Below are positions 16,541-24,701 of a DNA stretch of 55,010 bases, in pieces. Origin of the DNA: Parabacteroides sp. AM08-6. GTDB taxonomy: Bacteria > Bacteroidota > Bacteroidia > Bacteroidales > Tannerellaceae. The stretch's first letter is position 1. The number at the start of each line of letters is the position of its first letter. The translations under genes were made by a program, and so were the position numbers. The notes below the pieces were generated by a model. That model made no database searches. It was given only the letters and a program-made list of their open reading frames with translations, and was not told where the DNA came from. Location of the stretch: the NCBI RefSeq assembly GCF_003473295.1, contig NZ_QRMP01000019.1, positions 1 through 55,010 on the forward strand. The letters are read 5' to 3'.

Positions 16541-18541
16541 CTATCGTTTTATACGAATTTCCTCGCCTTCTTTTATTTTCCGGTTACAAAGAACCTTATC
16601 TCCGGCTTTTACCACGACACTCAACTTGCTATCGGATAACCGCTTCACCTCTATATCGACATCTCCGCCAAAAGCACCGATTTTTCCGAGATTCATATAA
16701 TCCCAATCTTTCGGCAAACGGGGAGTCAATGAAAACGACTTCAAGCCGGTCGGACGGATACCAAACATTCCTTCCGTAATGATACGACAATATAAACCGC
16801 TTTCCGCTGACAAATGACGCTGATTACCTTCCGGCCATGCCTCTATCGCATAAGGGACATGCTCGCCCAGAAGACGCTGGTTTGAATAAAACTTCAGATA
16901 ATCGGTTGCCTTCTCCGTTTCCCCGCAAGCATATACCCCGCGAAGCGCATAAAGCGTGGAACGGTCCCAGAAAGTCTCACTTCCCGCCTGTGTCAACAAA
17001 CCGTCCGGTGTCCACAAACGCGGTGAAAACAAGGCTTGTATGGTCGCATCCTTCCGGTCGTAAATTCCAACCGTCAGCGGAATACAAATCCAAGAGCGCA
17101 AAACATCATTTCCTTCATAATACTGATAAGTATCGAAACCCTCGACTGTTCCGCCAAAATAACGGTCCATATTCTTTTTCAAGGTTTCAGCCTCTTTTGC
17201 GTAAGTAGCCAACTGTGATGCCTTCTTCCCCAAATCCTTTCCCAAATAAACGGCAGAGCGCAATGCATCATAATAAAGAGAAGAAGTACAAAGATTTGCT
17301 TTTCCGGCAGGAAAACGGCCTTCCAATTCGTCGGCATCCGAAGCAACGACGCCCCCTTCGTTCAGGTTACGTTTGCAATACTCAAGTGTCCATTCGATTA
17401 ACGGCCACAGTTTTTCAGCTTCCGCCTTATCACCACGTGCCAAAGCATAGCGGGATGCTCCGTAGGCCACCATCGCGGCATCTCCACGGTCACCGGCTCC
17501 CGCCCATATATCCGTACCTTCCGCAATGATGGAACTCGGTAATGCTTTATACTCCGGGTTCATAAAACGGGCAAAATGCTCGTATGAGCAAAATGCCGAA
17601 CGATTACCGATTTCATATCCCAAATAAGGGAAAAAAGGATTGATATATTCAGCCTGGTCGTTTGCCCAGATAGCAGCGTAATACGATTCGCCTCCCGGTC
17701 CGTGCAATAAACCGCCTTTCGTGTCATAGATACTTTCGGCTCCACGAATTTTAGCAAAAGCAAACATGGTATTGATAACCGGGTCCGGAGTATCCAGTAC
17801 CAGTTTATCCCAAAAGCCGGCAATCAGAGCTTGGCGGGCCTGCAATTCTTTGTCTATATCCAAAGACAATTCCTTTTCATTTGGCTTGTAACCGGCAAAC
17901 GAAGCACTGAATATCAATTCTTCACCGGGTTTCAACTGCTTGGCTGCCTGTCCGTTAATGGTAGAAACCAGCTTATAGCTGCCGTCCACACCTTTTGCCT
18001 TATCCGTTTCTATCACGGAACGGGAAGAGGGAATTTCGACAGAAACGGTTGTTTCACCGGTATTCTTCAAACTATATTTTTCACAAAAAGCCGGGTTGGA
18101 GGTAGAAGGGAACAGAATGCGAGTCAGTTCGAGCTTTCCTTTTCCGGAAAACTTAAACTCGCTTTGTACCTGCATCGTACCATTCAAAGTTATAGCCGTC
18201 ACTTTCTCGTTCTGCAAGGATTGCCCGTTTACTTCCACCATATCCGTAATATTCCAGGCAAAACGTCTCATCAAGCTGGCATGTGTATTATTCGGGATAG
18301 TCCGCAGCATCGGCCAAATCATACTTCTGTTTAGCATAAACGCTCCTTTCTCGTTCACCCCGTAACGCAAAACGGTTGACACTTTCAGGCCACTCATTTC
18401 GATATGGTCTTCATGCGGTATTTTTTCGTCTATCTGCCATGTGATACCACCGGCAGGATTAATAACCCAACGATTAGCCGCCGAAAGGGGCATACAGCTA
18501 ATCCATAAAAGAGATAAAAGGCAATAAATTTGTGTTCTCAT
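16541..18541 (-). CDS. Secreted six-hairpin glycosidase-like protein
   Basis: This 666-residue protein has a signal peptide (ending near MPLSAANRW), an N-terminal beta-sandwich region (about 25-235) and a C-terminal (alpha/alpha)6 barrel (about 240-600) of the six-hairpin glycosidase superfamily, followed by a small beta domain. Barrel landmarks include GPGGESYYAAIWANDQAEYINPF, IAEGTDIWAGAGDRGDAAMVAYG, DADELEGRFPAGKANLCTSSLYYDALR and HLSAESGLYCRIITEGMFGI. Acidic residues in the DQAE, DRGD and DADELEGR segments are catalytic candidates. The family number and substrate are not clear. It is the first gene of the three-gene unit with the DUF6807 protein and the oxidoreductase (82-bp gap). Confidence 0.78.
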   Translation of the reverse strand: MRTQIYCLLSLLWISCMPLSAANRWVINPAGGITWQIDEKIPHEDHIEMSGLKVSTVLRYGVNEKGAFMLNRSMIWPMLRTIPNNTHASLMRRFAWNITDMVEVNGQSLQNEKVTAITLNGTMQVQSEFKFSGKGKLELTRILFPSTSNPAFCEKYSLKNTGETTVSVEIPSSRSVIETDKAKGVDGSYKLVSTINGQAAKQLKPGEELIFSASFAGYKPNEKELSLDIDKELQARQALIAGFWDKLVLDTPDPVINTMFAFAKIRGAESIYDTKGGLLHGPGGESYYAAIWANDQAEYINPFFPYLGYEIGNRSAFCSYEHFARFMNPEYKALPSSIIAEGTDIWAGAGDRGDAAMVAYGASRYALARGDKAEAEKLWPLIEWTLEYCKRNLNEGGVVASDADELEGRFPAGKANLCTSSLYYDALRSAVYLGKDLGKKASQLATYAKEAETLKKNMDRYFGGTVEGFDTYQYYEGNDVLRSWICIPLTVGIYDRKDATIQALFSPRLWTPDGLLTQAGSETFWDRSTLYALRGVYACGETEKATDYLKFYSNQRLLGEHVPYAIEAWPEGNQRHLSAESGLYCRIITEGMFGIRPTGLKSFSLTPRLPKDWDYMNLGKIGAFGGDVDIEVKRLSDSKLSVVVKAGDKVLCNRKIKEGEEIRIKR

Positions 18542-18641
18542 CTTATTTTATTAATAATGTTTTTTCATGATATTCCTTTTCGCCATAAAGATACAACATC
18601 AAAATGAGAAGAAATACGAATCTGAGAAAGAATATTGTGCG

Positions 18642-19916
18642 TTAAAGAGAGCGGCGAAATGTTTTCCGAATAAAATCAAGGTCTTGCTTATTTACTGCAA
18701 ATTCAGAAAAAGAGGTACCTGTCTGTTTACAGAAAACAATCCAGGAGAATGCAAGCATCGCACAAAAAGCGATACTGGAACTGACCGCCGAGCCGACAAT
18801 TCCATACAGCGGAATGAGTATCGCGCCAGCTATCAGCAGACTAAGAAGGCCGATAATCGAGCAAACGGCACTATACCGTATCTTCCCGCTTCCGATAAAA
18901 TACTGGCTTAGGATACTGTTGCACCCCAAAGCGATAATACCGGCAGAAAGCCCGATAATCACTTTCCGTACTCCTGCAAATTCATCACTAAACAGGTAAT
19001 CCGTATACACCCATTCTGGGACAAACAGGACACAAACAGTCGCCAATGTCACGGCACAAAAGGTAAGTTTGAAATATTGCAATGTAATCTCTTTTTGCCG
19101 TGTCTTATCGTCCGTTTGAGCTACCCGGCTATATTCGATGAAACCGATACTGCGGTTGATGTGCCAGACACTTTCCGAAATCTTGGTCCCGGCATCCAAC
19201 AAACCGACACTTCCCAAACCGCCAAATCGACCTATCAGGAAATAATTAAGACGGGTAGTCAGTACTTCCGCTATATTGTCGGTACTCCCCCAAAGACCAT
19301 ACCCGAACATCTCTTTCAGAAGAACCGGAAGCGGACATTCTTTGCCGGCATCCGCCTCTTTCCGCCTCAGATAAGGCAAAAGCAAGAGGAAACTGATAAG
19401 AAAAGCAATCCCGTTGGCCACATACATCCCCTGTAAATAGGAAGAAACATCCTGTCTGCCAGCCCCATAATAAAGATAAAGGAGAACGAAAAAGAGCAAT
19501 CCGCCCTGCAACATAAAAGTTATATTGAAAGAGAATACCCTGTTTTTCCCCAGCAGGAAACGCGAATTGGCTGCAACCAACGAAACCAGTACGGACAAAC
19601 AATAAACATCCGTAAAATACCCCTCCGGCAACATACCGATAACCGACATGACACCGCAAGCAAGCCCGGAACCGACAAGCGTCCAGAGATAAGAAGGACG
19701 AAAAACAGCCTGTAAGGAATACCGATTCATAAAATAGACAATCGTATTCCCTGCCAAAATACCATTAAACATCATCGCGATATTGACAGAAGCAAGAATA
19801 ATTCCGATTAATCCGACACCTTCCACTCCCAGAACCTTGGCATTGATAAATATCAGGACAAGGTTCAGGACGGCAATCAGATAACGACTGGCAATTGTTC
19901 CGACAATATCGCGCAT
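18642..19916 (-). CDS. Polysaccharide flippase (Wzx-like, MOP superfamily)
   Basis: This 424-residue polytopic membrane protein has about 12 hydrophobic segments and the N-terminal layout (TIASRYLIAVLNLVLIFINA, then KVLGVEGVGLIGIILASVNI) of oligosaccharide flippases such as Wzx. These move lipid-linked glycans across the inner membrane. It starts 3 bp after the M20 peptidase gene, so the two are translated from one mRNA with ribF. No glycosyltransferases are near, so the glycan is unknown. Confidence 0.82.
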   Translation of the reverse strand: MRDIVGTIASRYLIAVLNLVLIFINAKVLGVEGVGLIGIILASVNIAMMFNGILAGNTIVYFMNRYSLQAVFRPSYLWTLVGSGLACGVMSVIGMLPEGYFTDVYCLSVLVSLVAANSRFLLGKNRVFSFNITFMLQGGLLFFVLLYLYYGAGRQDVSSYLQGMYVANGIAFLISFLLLLPYLRRKEADAGKECPLPVLLKEMFGYGLWGSTDNIAEVLTTRLNYFLIGRFGGLGSVGLLDAGTKISESVWHINRSIGFIEYSRVAQTDDKTRQKEITLQYFKLTFCAVTLATVCVLFVPEWVYTDYLFSDEFAGVRKVIIGLSAGIIALGCNSILSQYFIGSGKIRYSAVCSIIGLLSLLIAGAILIPLYGIVGSAVSSSIAFCAMLAFSWIVFCKQTGTSFSEFAVNKQDLDFIRKTFRRSL

Positions 19917-19919
19917 ACC

Positions 19920-20975
19920 TTACTGCTTCAAGTCCAGTTGGTCCAACAGACGGACATAGGTATCTATGGCTTCGCGTATTTCCATCAAACCGATATATTC
20001 GTCGGCGGCATGGGAACGGGCAGAATTACCCGGCCCTATCTTGACAGAAGGGAAAGGCATCAGTGCCTGGTCGCTTAACGTAGGAGAACCGAAAGGCTCT
20101 TTACCCATCAGGACGGCACGTTGTACAAATGGGTGTTGCAGGTCCGTACGGGTCGAGTTGAGACGGAAACTGCGGGCTTTTACCTCACAAGCAACCTTCT
20201 CCCGGATAAGTCCGAATAGTTGTTCGTTCGAATAAAACTCATTCGTCCGGATATCGACCGTAAATTCACAGCGGTCAGGAACAACGTTATGTTGCGTTCC
20301 GGCATGTATCATAGTGACGCTCATCTTCACCGGCCCTAGGAAATCACTTTTTTCCGGAAACTGATATGTATGGAACCATTCGATATCTTTCATAGCCAAA
20401 GCGATAGCATTTATCCCCTCGTTGCGGGCGGCATGTCCGGCTTTCCCGATACTGACACAATCCAACACCATCAGTCCTTTTTCCGCCACGGCAGGTTGCA
20501 TGCCCGTAGGTTCGCCTACAACGGCAAACGCGATGGGAGGAAGCTCGGCAAGGACACTTTCGAGACCGTTTTTACCGGACACTTCTTCTTCACAAGAGGC
20601 AAGGAAAATAAGATTGTAAGGCTGCTCCTTTTCGCTGAGAACCGTAAAAGCTTCATAGAGGGAGACAACACTGGCACCGGCATCATTACTCCCGAGGCCA
20701 TACAGTAGTTCCTCTTCGGTTTCTTCCGGAACAAACGGGTCTTTCGTCCAACCGGCAGCCGGCTTAACCGTGTCGATATGGGAGTTGAGCAGAAGTGTCG
20801 GCTTTCCGAAGTCGAAACCGGGCGCTATCAGCCAAAGGTTGTTTCCCTTACGGTAGACTTTGTATCCGGCAGCCTGCCAACACTGTTGCAGAAAATCGGC
20901 TACACCGGCTTCATCCCGACTGAAAGAAGGACGGGATATCATGCCTTTTAACATGTCAATAGCTTCGTAATACAT
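19920..20975 (-). CDS. M20 metallo-deacylase, ArgE-like
   Basis: This 351-residue zinc hydrolase of the M20 family carries LLNSHIDTVKP (metal His H66, D68), GLGSNDAGAS (bridging D98), SCEEEVSG (catalytic glutamates E130/E131) and VVGEPTG. Late PGNSARSHAADEYIGL fits the ArgE/DapE group. In Bacteroidetes the ArgE-type enzyme removes an acyl group, succinyl in Bacteroides fragilis, from citrulline or ornithine intermediates of arginine synthesis; this is a likely role. The neighbours ribF (15 bp upstream) and the flippase (3 bp downstream) do not help. Peptidase activity cannot be excluded. Confidence 0.85.
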   Translation of the reverse strand: MYYEAIDMLKGMISRPSFSRDEAGVADFLQQCWQAAGYKVYRKGNNLWLIAPGFDFGKPTLLLNSHIDTVKPAAGWTKDPFVPEETEEELLYGLGSNDAGASVVSLYEAFTVLSEKEQPYNLIFLASCEEEVSGKNGLESVLAELPPIAFAVVGEPTGMQPAVAEKGLMVLDCVSIGKAGHAARNEGINAIALAMKDIEWFHTYQFPEKSDFLGPVKMSVTMIHAGTQHNVVPDRCEFTVDIRTNEFYSNEQLFGLIREKVACEVKARSFRLNSTRTDLQHPFVQRAVLMGKEPFGSPTLSDQALMPFPSVKIGPGNSARSHAADEYIGLMEIREAIDTYVRLLDQLDLKQ

Positions 20976-20990
20976 AAGCCTGCTTTTATT

Positions 20991-21917
20991 TTATTCCTTT
21001 AATAAATTGTTCACCGTCTCCCTGTCGCGTCCCAATTGCGCAACCAGTTCGTCAAGAGAATCGAATTTCACATCGCCCCTCACATGATAAATAAACGCAA
21101 CTGTGATTTCGTTATTGTAGATATCCCCCGCGAAGTCTAAAATGTTTACTTCGAGCGTGATATTGGAGCCGTTGTTCAAGGTAGGACGGTCGCCGATATA
21201 TAACATTCCTTTATAACGCTTCCCGTTAAGATGAACCCAGACGGCATAAACTCCGATACCCGGTAGAATCTTAAAAGGCTCGTCCACCTGTATGTTTGCA
21301 GTAGGAAAACCCAGTTTACGGCCTACCTTATAACCACTGACGATAGTCCCTTTCAGTTGGTAAGGATAAGTAAGCAAATGCGCTGCCTCTTCCACCCGGC
21401 ATTCCGACAATAAACCACGAATTTTCGAGGAACTGACGGCAGCTTCCCCTTCACTGTAGCGGGCTGCCTTTACCACTTGAACTCCACAAGCTTCACCGTA
21501 AACGACATATTCCTCGAAACCGTCTTTCCGATTGTGTCCGAAACGATGGTCGTAACCGATAAGCAACGTCTCGACATGTAGTTTTTCCGCCAATATGGAC
21601 GTGATAAATTCTTTTGCCGTCAACCGGGCCAGCTCGGCCGTAAAATTCAGTACAATACAATAATCTATGCCGGTAGAAGCCAAATGCTCCAATTTCTCTT
21701 CGAACGAATTGAGCAGCTTAGGTTGGTAATCCGAATGCAGTACGGCACGCGGATGTTCCGGAAAAGTGATGACAGCAGAGGGTAAACCCGACAAAGCCGC
21801 TAACTGCTTCAGTTCGCCAATCAGAAAACGATGTCCCCGATGTACCCCATCGAAGAAACCGATGGAGGCAACCAACCCTTTTCCTTTTAGCATATCCGTA
21901 TCTCTGACAACAATCAT
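20991..21917 (-). CDS. ribF: Bifunctional riboflavin kinase/FAD synthetase
   Basis: RibF phosphorylates riboflavin to FMN and adenylates FMN to FAD in the cytoplasm. The N-terminal nucleotidyltransferase domain holds SIGFFDGVHRGHR (residues 18-30, with the HxGH motif H26-H29) and the later SSSKIRGLL loop. The C-terminal riboflavin kinase domain holds GRKLGFPTANIQ and IGDRPTLNNGSNITLEVNIL. The length of 308 residues is normal. An exact -7 box lies 27 bp before the ATG, making it the first gene of ribF, M20 and flippase. Confidence 0.94.
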   Translation of the reverse strand: MIVVRDTDMLKGKGLVASIGFFDGVHRGHRFLIGELKQLAALSGLPSAVITFPEHPRAVLHSDYQPKLLNSFEEKLEHLASTGIDYCIVLNFTAELARLTAKEFITSILAEKLHVETLLIGYDHRFGHNRKDGFEEYVVYGEACGVQVVKAARYSEGEAAVSSSKIRGLLSECRVEEAAHLLTYPYQLKGTIVSGYKVGRKLGFPTANIQVDEPFKILPGIGVYAVWVHLNGKRYKGMLYIGDRPTLNNGSNITLEVNILDFAGDIYNNEITVAFIYHVRGDVKFDSLDELVAQLGRDRETVNNLLKE

Positions 21918-21944
21918 CTTTTATATTATTAGCGCAACCGATTG

Positions 21945-21952
21945 CAAAAGTA
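21945..21952 (-). promoter_or_regulatory. -7 box of the ribF promoter
   Basis: The minus strand reads TACTTTTG, an exact TAnnTTTG match, just upstream of the ribF ATG. Confidence 0.5.
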
Positions 21953-22171
21953 CATAAATTACATGCCGTATAAAAGAGAAATCAAGCAGAAACTCTTTTG
22001 CCGTATCAATTATTTCATCCATATATACGCTTTGCTGCAGCGAATACGGAATATTGCAACAGCATTCATGTCAAAACTTTTATTTTATCATGGATAGAAT
22101 AGGGAACTATTGCATACCTTCGGACAATCTATTTCCGAAGATGGTATCTTTTCCTCTTTGCTCCCGACTCG

Positions 22172-22236
22172 ATAACCTTGCCGACCAAGGTCATTAAGCT
22201 TACCTACCAAGCTCGCAAAGGTTAACGACCCAGGTA
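22172..22236. repeat. Three degenerate 21-22-bp tandem units
   Basis: Units at 22172-22192, 22193-22214 and 22215-22236 align on the pattern xxxAxxTTxxCxACCxAGxT. The first two are hairpin-forming: CCTTG ... CAAGG and AGCTT ... AAGCT. Confidence 0.5.
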
Positions 22237-22403
22237 AAAAAGGGAATAAGTGGCAAGGGTAGCCTTAATTTGTACGATACTTTCTCTTAGTATCCATAGG
22301 AGAAAGAGATAGCTTTCAAGCACACAAAAGAATAAATCTTTTGAGATTTTTCGATGAAAAAAGAAGCTGATCTTACCAAAAAACAGGGAAAAACAGCCTT
22401 TCC

Positions 22404-22504
22404 TGAAGGATTTGAAGGATGGCTGAAGGATGATTCGAGGAGCATCATTCAGCGTAAGAAACACAGTGACAAATACTTATTCTCAAAAATGAAGGATGAA
22501 GGAT
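22404..22504. repeat. Dispersed TGAAGGAT repeats
   Basis: TGAAGGA-type units occur at about 22404, 22413, 22424, 22490 and 22497, the last two in tandem, directly downstream of the envC-like gene end. They do not code. Confidence 0.5.
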
Positions 22505-22542
22505 GAAATGGGAAGAAACACAGGGAGAGAAGCAATATAGAG

Positions 22543-23835
22543 TCATTCCAGCCAAGGGGCCGGATTTAGTTTTGTTTTCTCTTTCCAAAGCTGGAAATGA
22601 AGGATAGTGACATTGCCGTCTTCCGTATCGGTAAATATTTTGCCGATAGCCTGGCGGGTGGAAACTTTATCGCCGGCTTTCACGTAAACCTGACTTAAAT
22701 TGCTGTAGACTGTCAGGTAATTTCCATGACGGATAATAACGGAATTGTTATAACCGGGAACTACAAACACACGTGTGACTTCGCCATTGAATACGGCACG
22801 GGCATCTGCCCCCGGGGAGGTTTGGATGTCGATTCCGCTGTTGTTGGTACGAACATATTTCAATTCCTGATGCTGTTGTTCTCCAAAAGTCGCCACAATA
22901 GTATGACGTCCGGATACAGGATAAGGCAAACGGCCACGATTACCGGCAAAATCGTCGGAAAGCCGTTTTTCTTCCTTAGTCATGGCATAGCCCCCTTTCG
23001 TCTCGGCAACCCGTTCTTCACGGATAGGTTCGGCCGGCTCGGTCTTATCGGCTTTCTTCGCACCTCCCGTACTCCGTTTGGCACGCGAAGCTTTCGCTTC
23101 GGCATCGGCACGGGCTATTTCATCCGCTATCTGCTTTTCTATCTGACGGTTCAGGGCATCTGCCTGACGCTGCTTGTTCTTCAAGGCAGCCTGCAGGTCC
23201 TTTTGTTTTTTACTCAACTGTCGTACTTCCTCTTTTTGGCTGTCCTCTTCGGATTGGAGTTTACGACTTTCATCTTCCCGGACTTCGAGCAATTGATTTT
23301 TCTCATTGCGTGTCTTTTCAAGTTCTTGTTGTTTGGCTGCTATCTCTTTTTGCTTATCTATAATCTCCGTAGCCTGCAATTTCTGCCAATTGGCATATTC
23401 GCGAAGATACCGCATACGACGAAGAGACTGAGCGAAATTATCGGCAGAAAGGATATAAAGAATTTTATCCTGCGACGAACGTCGTTTGTACATACTCTGC
23501 ACAGACTTTCCGTAATTGGCACGTTTTCCTGCCAATTGTTTTTCGAGAGCAGTGATTTCACGACGGGAAGCAGCTATCTGCTTGTCAATCTCTCCGATTT
23601 CCTGGTTCAAAAGGCTGATGACCTGCTTGCGGGAAAGTATTTGTTTGGACAGGAGATTCAGCCGGTTCAAGGAATTTTGGGCCGTCTGGCGTGTCTCTTT
23701 TAAAAGCTGGTTAGTCATTTCAATCTCGGCAAGAGCCGCCTTACGCTGCTTCTCAAGCTCTTTTACCCGGGCTGAATTTTGTCCGAAGAGAGAAGTTGCA
23801 GAAAACAGCAATATGACGAACCAGATATACCTCAT
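22543..23835 (-). CDS. EnvC-like murein hydrolase activator, degenerate M23 domain
   Basis: This 430-residue exported protein has a signal peptide (ending near SLFGQ), a long coiled coil (about 20-250) and a C-terminal LytM/M23 domain (about 310-430). The domain keeps D336 (SGIDIQ), H370 (RHGNY) and H413 (LHFQLW), but lacks the first zinc His (N332/S333 there), the YAHL His (YSNL at 377-380) and the first His of HxH (I411). It is therefore probably catalytically dead and works like E. coli EnvC, activating amidases at the septum. It overlaps the DUF4292 gene by 4 bp (ATGA), last in the dut-TPR-DUF4292-envC unit. Confidence 0.87.
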   Translation of the reverse strand: MRYIWFVILLFSATSLFGQNSARVKELEKQRKAALAEIEMTNQLLKETRQTAQNSLNRLNLLSKQILSRKQVISLLNQEIGEIDKQIAASRREITALEKQLAGKRANYGKSVQSMYKRRSSQDKILYILSADNFAQSLRRMRYLREYANWQKLQATEIIDKQKEIAAKQQELEKTRNEKNQLLEVREDESRKLQSEEDSQKEEVRQLSKKQKDLQAALKNKQRQADALNRQIEKQIADEIARADAEAKASRAKRSTGGAKKADKTEPAEPIREERVAETKGGYAMTKEEKRLSDDFAGNRGRLPYPVSGRHTIVATFGEQQHQELKYVRTNNSGIDIQTSPGADARAVFNGEVTRVFVVPGYNNSVIIRHGNYLTVYSNLSQVYVKAGDKVSTRQAIGKIFTDTEDGNVTILHFQLWKEKTKLNPAPWLE

Positions 23836-24701
23836 TTCGCTTTCGTTTGAGTCAGGGATTTAATAATCTGCGCCAACGTAACGCGTTTATATTTGGCAGG
23901 GATGGAGAAATCCATCTTTACCGGAACATTCGTTTGTATACGGGAATAGTTTAAAATAACACCACCTTTGGAAGAACCGTCATCCATTACATACACATTC
24001 ATCTGCATAGGGAAAGGTTGCCCGTCGGTCAAACGAAAATCCGAGTAATTCCATTGCAAAGCATATTTATCGGACGGTTCGGTAACGAATGTAGATAAAA
24101 TCTTTTCCTCACCGTCAGCTATAAAGGTGTACAGTAAACCCATTGCATCTTTTACCCGTATCTCCGACGAAGGTCCTTCCTGTTTCAGCTTGAAACGGTT
24201 ATATTGTTTCGGAGAGATATGCTGTTGTCCCGGTAAAAAGAGTTGATTGGTGAATAGGGCTTGCAGGTTATAAAAATTAAATTCGATAGGAGTTTGCCCT
24301 TTCAGGTTCGCATAGTTATCGGCAATGTAGCGCTTTCCCATACGGTCGAGAACCTTTATGCTATCCACACTCAGTTCTATACGGAAAATCTCTATGCCGA
24401 GAAAAGGCTGAACGGAAAGTTGGAAAGCACTGTCTTTCACCATTTTCAAATCCACACGGGAACTCATCTTATTACCCGGAACATCCAATTCCGCATTCAA
24501 CCGGGCGGAAAGAGTCTTATATTCGAAAGCCGACTCCTGCATCTGCTCAAAAAATTCTTTGTGGCCTTTCACTCCGGTCGACTCGACTGTACCGACCTTC
24601 TTGGAGGACTTACAGCCGGAAAGGGCCAGAATAAAAAATAAAACCAGGGCAGGAAGGTAAGCCAAGCTACCTCTGCGGATGTAATTATTTGTTTTCAACA
24701 T
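23832..24701 (-). CDS. DUF4292 lipoprotein
   Basis: This 289-residue protein has a lipobox LALSGC (C30) and a beta-rich body typical of DUF4292, a Bacteroidetes family resembling LolA/LolB-type lipoprotein carriers in its curved-sheet pattern. Landmarks are FEYKTLSARLNAELDV, VQPFLGIEIFRIEL and a C-terminal VPVKMDFSIPAKYKRV. It is read from within the end of the TPR gene (17-bp overlap) and overlaps the EnvC gene by 4 bp, so all three proteins are translationally linked and probably act in the cell envelope. A lipoprotein-sorting role is a guess. Confidence 0.82.
   Translation of the reverse strand: MLKTNNYIRRGSLAYLPALVLFFILALSGCKSSKKVGTVESTGVKGHKEFFEQMQESAFEYKTLSARLNAELDVPGNKMSSRVDLKMVKDSAFQLSVQPFLGIEIFRIELSVDSIKVLDRMGKRYIADNYANLKGQTPIEFNFYNLQALFTNQLFLPGQQHISPKQYNRFKLKQEGPSSEIRVKDAMGLLYTFIADGEEKILSTFVTEPSDKYALQWNYSDFRLTDGQPFPMQMNVYVMDDGSSKGGVILNYSRIQTNVPVKMDFSIPAKYKRVTLAQIIKSLTQTKAK

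Larger units (their letters stand above)
21953..22542. other. Intergenic region with short repeats
   Basis: About 590 bp without a convincing gene. It contains an inverted repeat CTTCGGA ... TCCGAAG near 22119-22141, three degenerate 22-bp units (22172-22236), and five copies of TGAAGGAT or GAAGGAT between 22404 and 22504. An 80-codon open frame on the minus strand (22222-22464) looks random. Confidence 0.55.

Noticed and set aside
22222..22464. 80-codon minus-strand frame in the ribF-envC spacer
   Set aside because: It runs through short repeats and gives a Phe-rich, random-looking sequence.
23832..24701. Frameshift or fusion among the TPR, DUF4292 and envC genes because of their overlaps
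   Set aside because: Each frame has its own ATG, signal sequence and complete domains; the overlaps of 17 and 4 bp are ordinary translational coupling.
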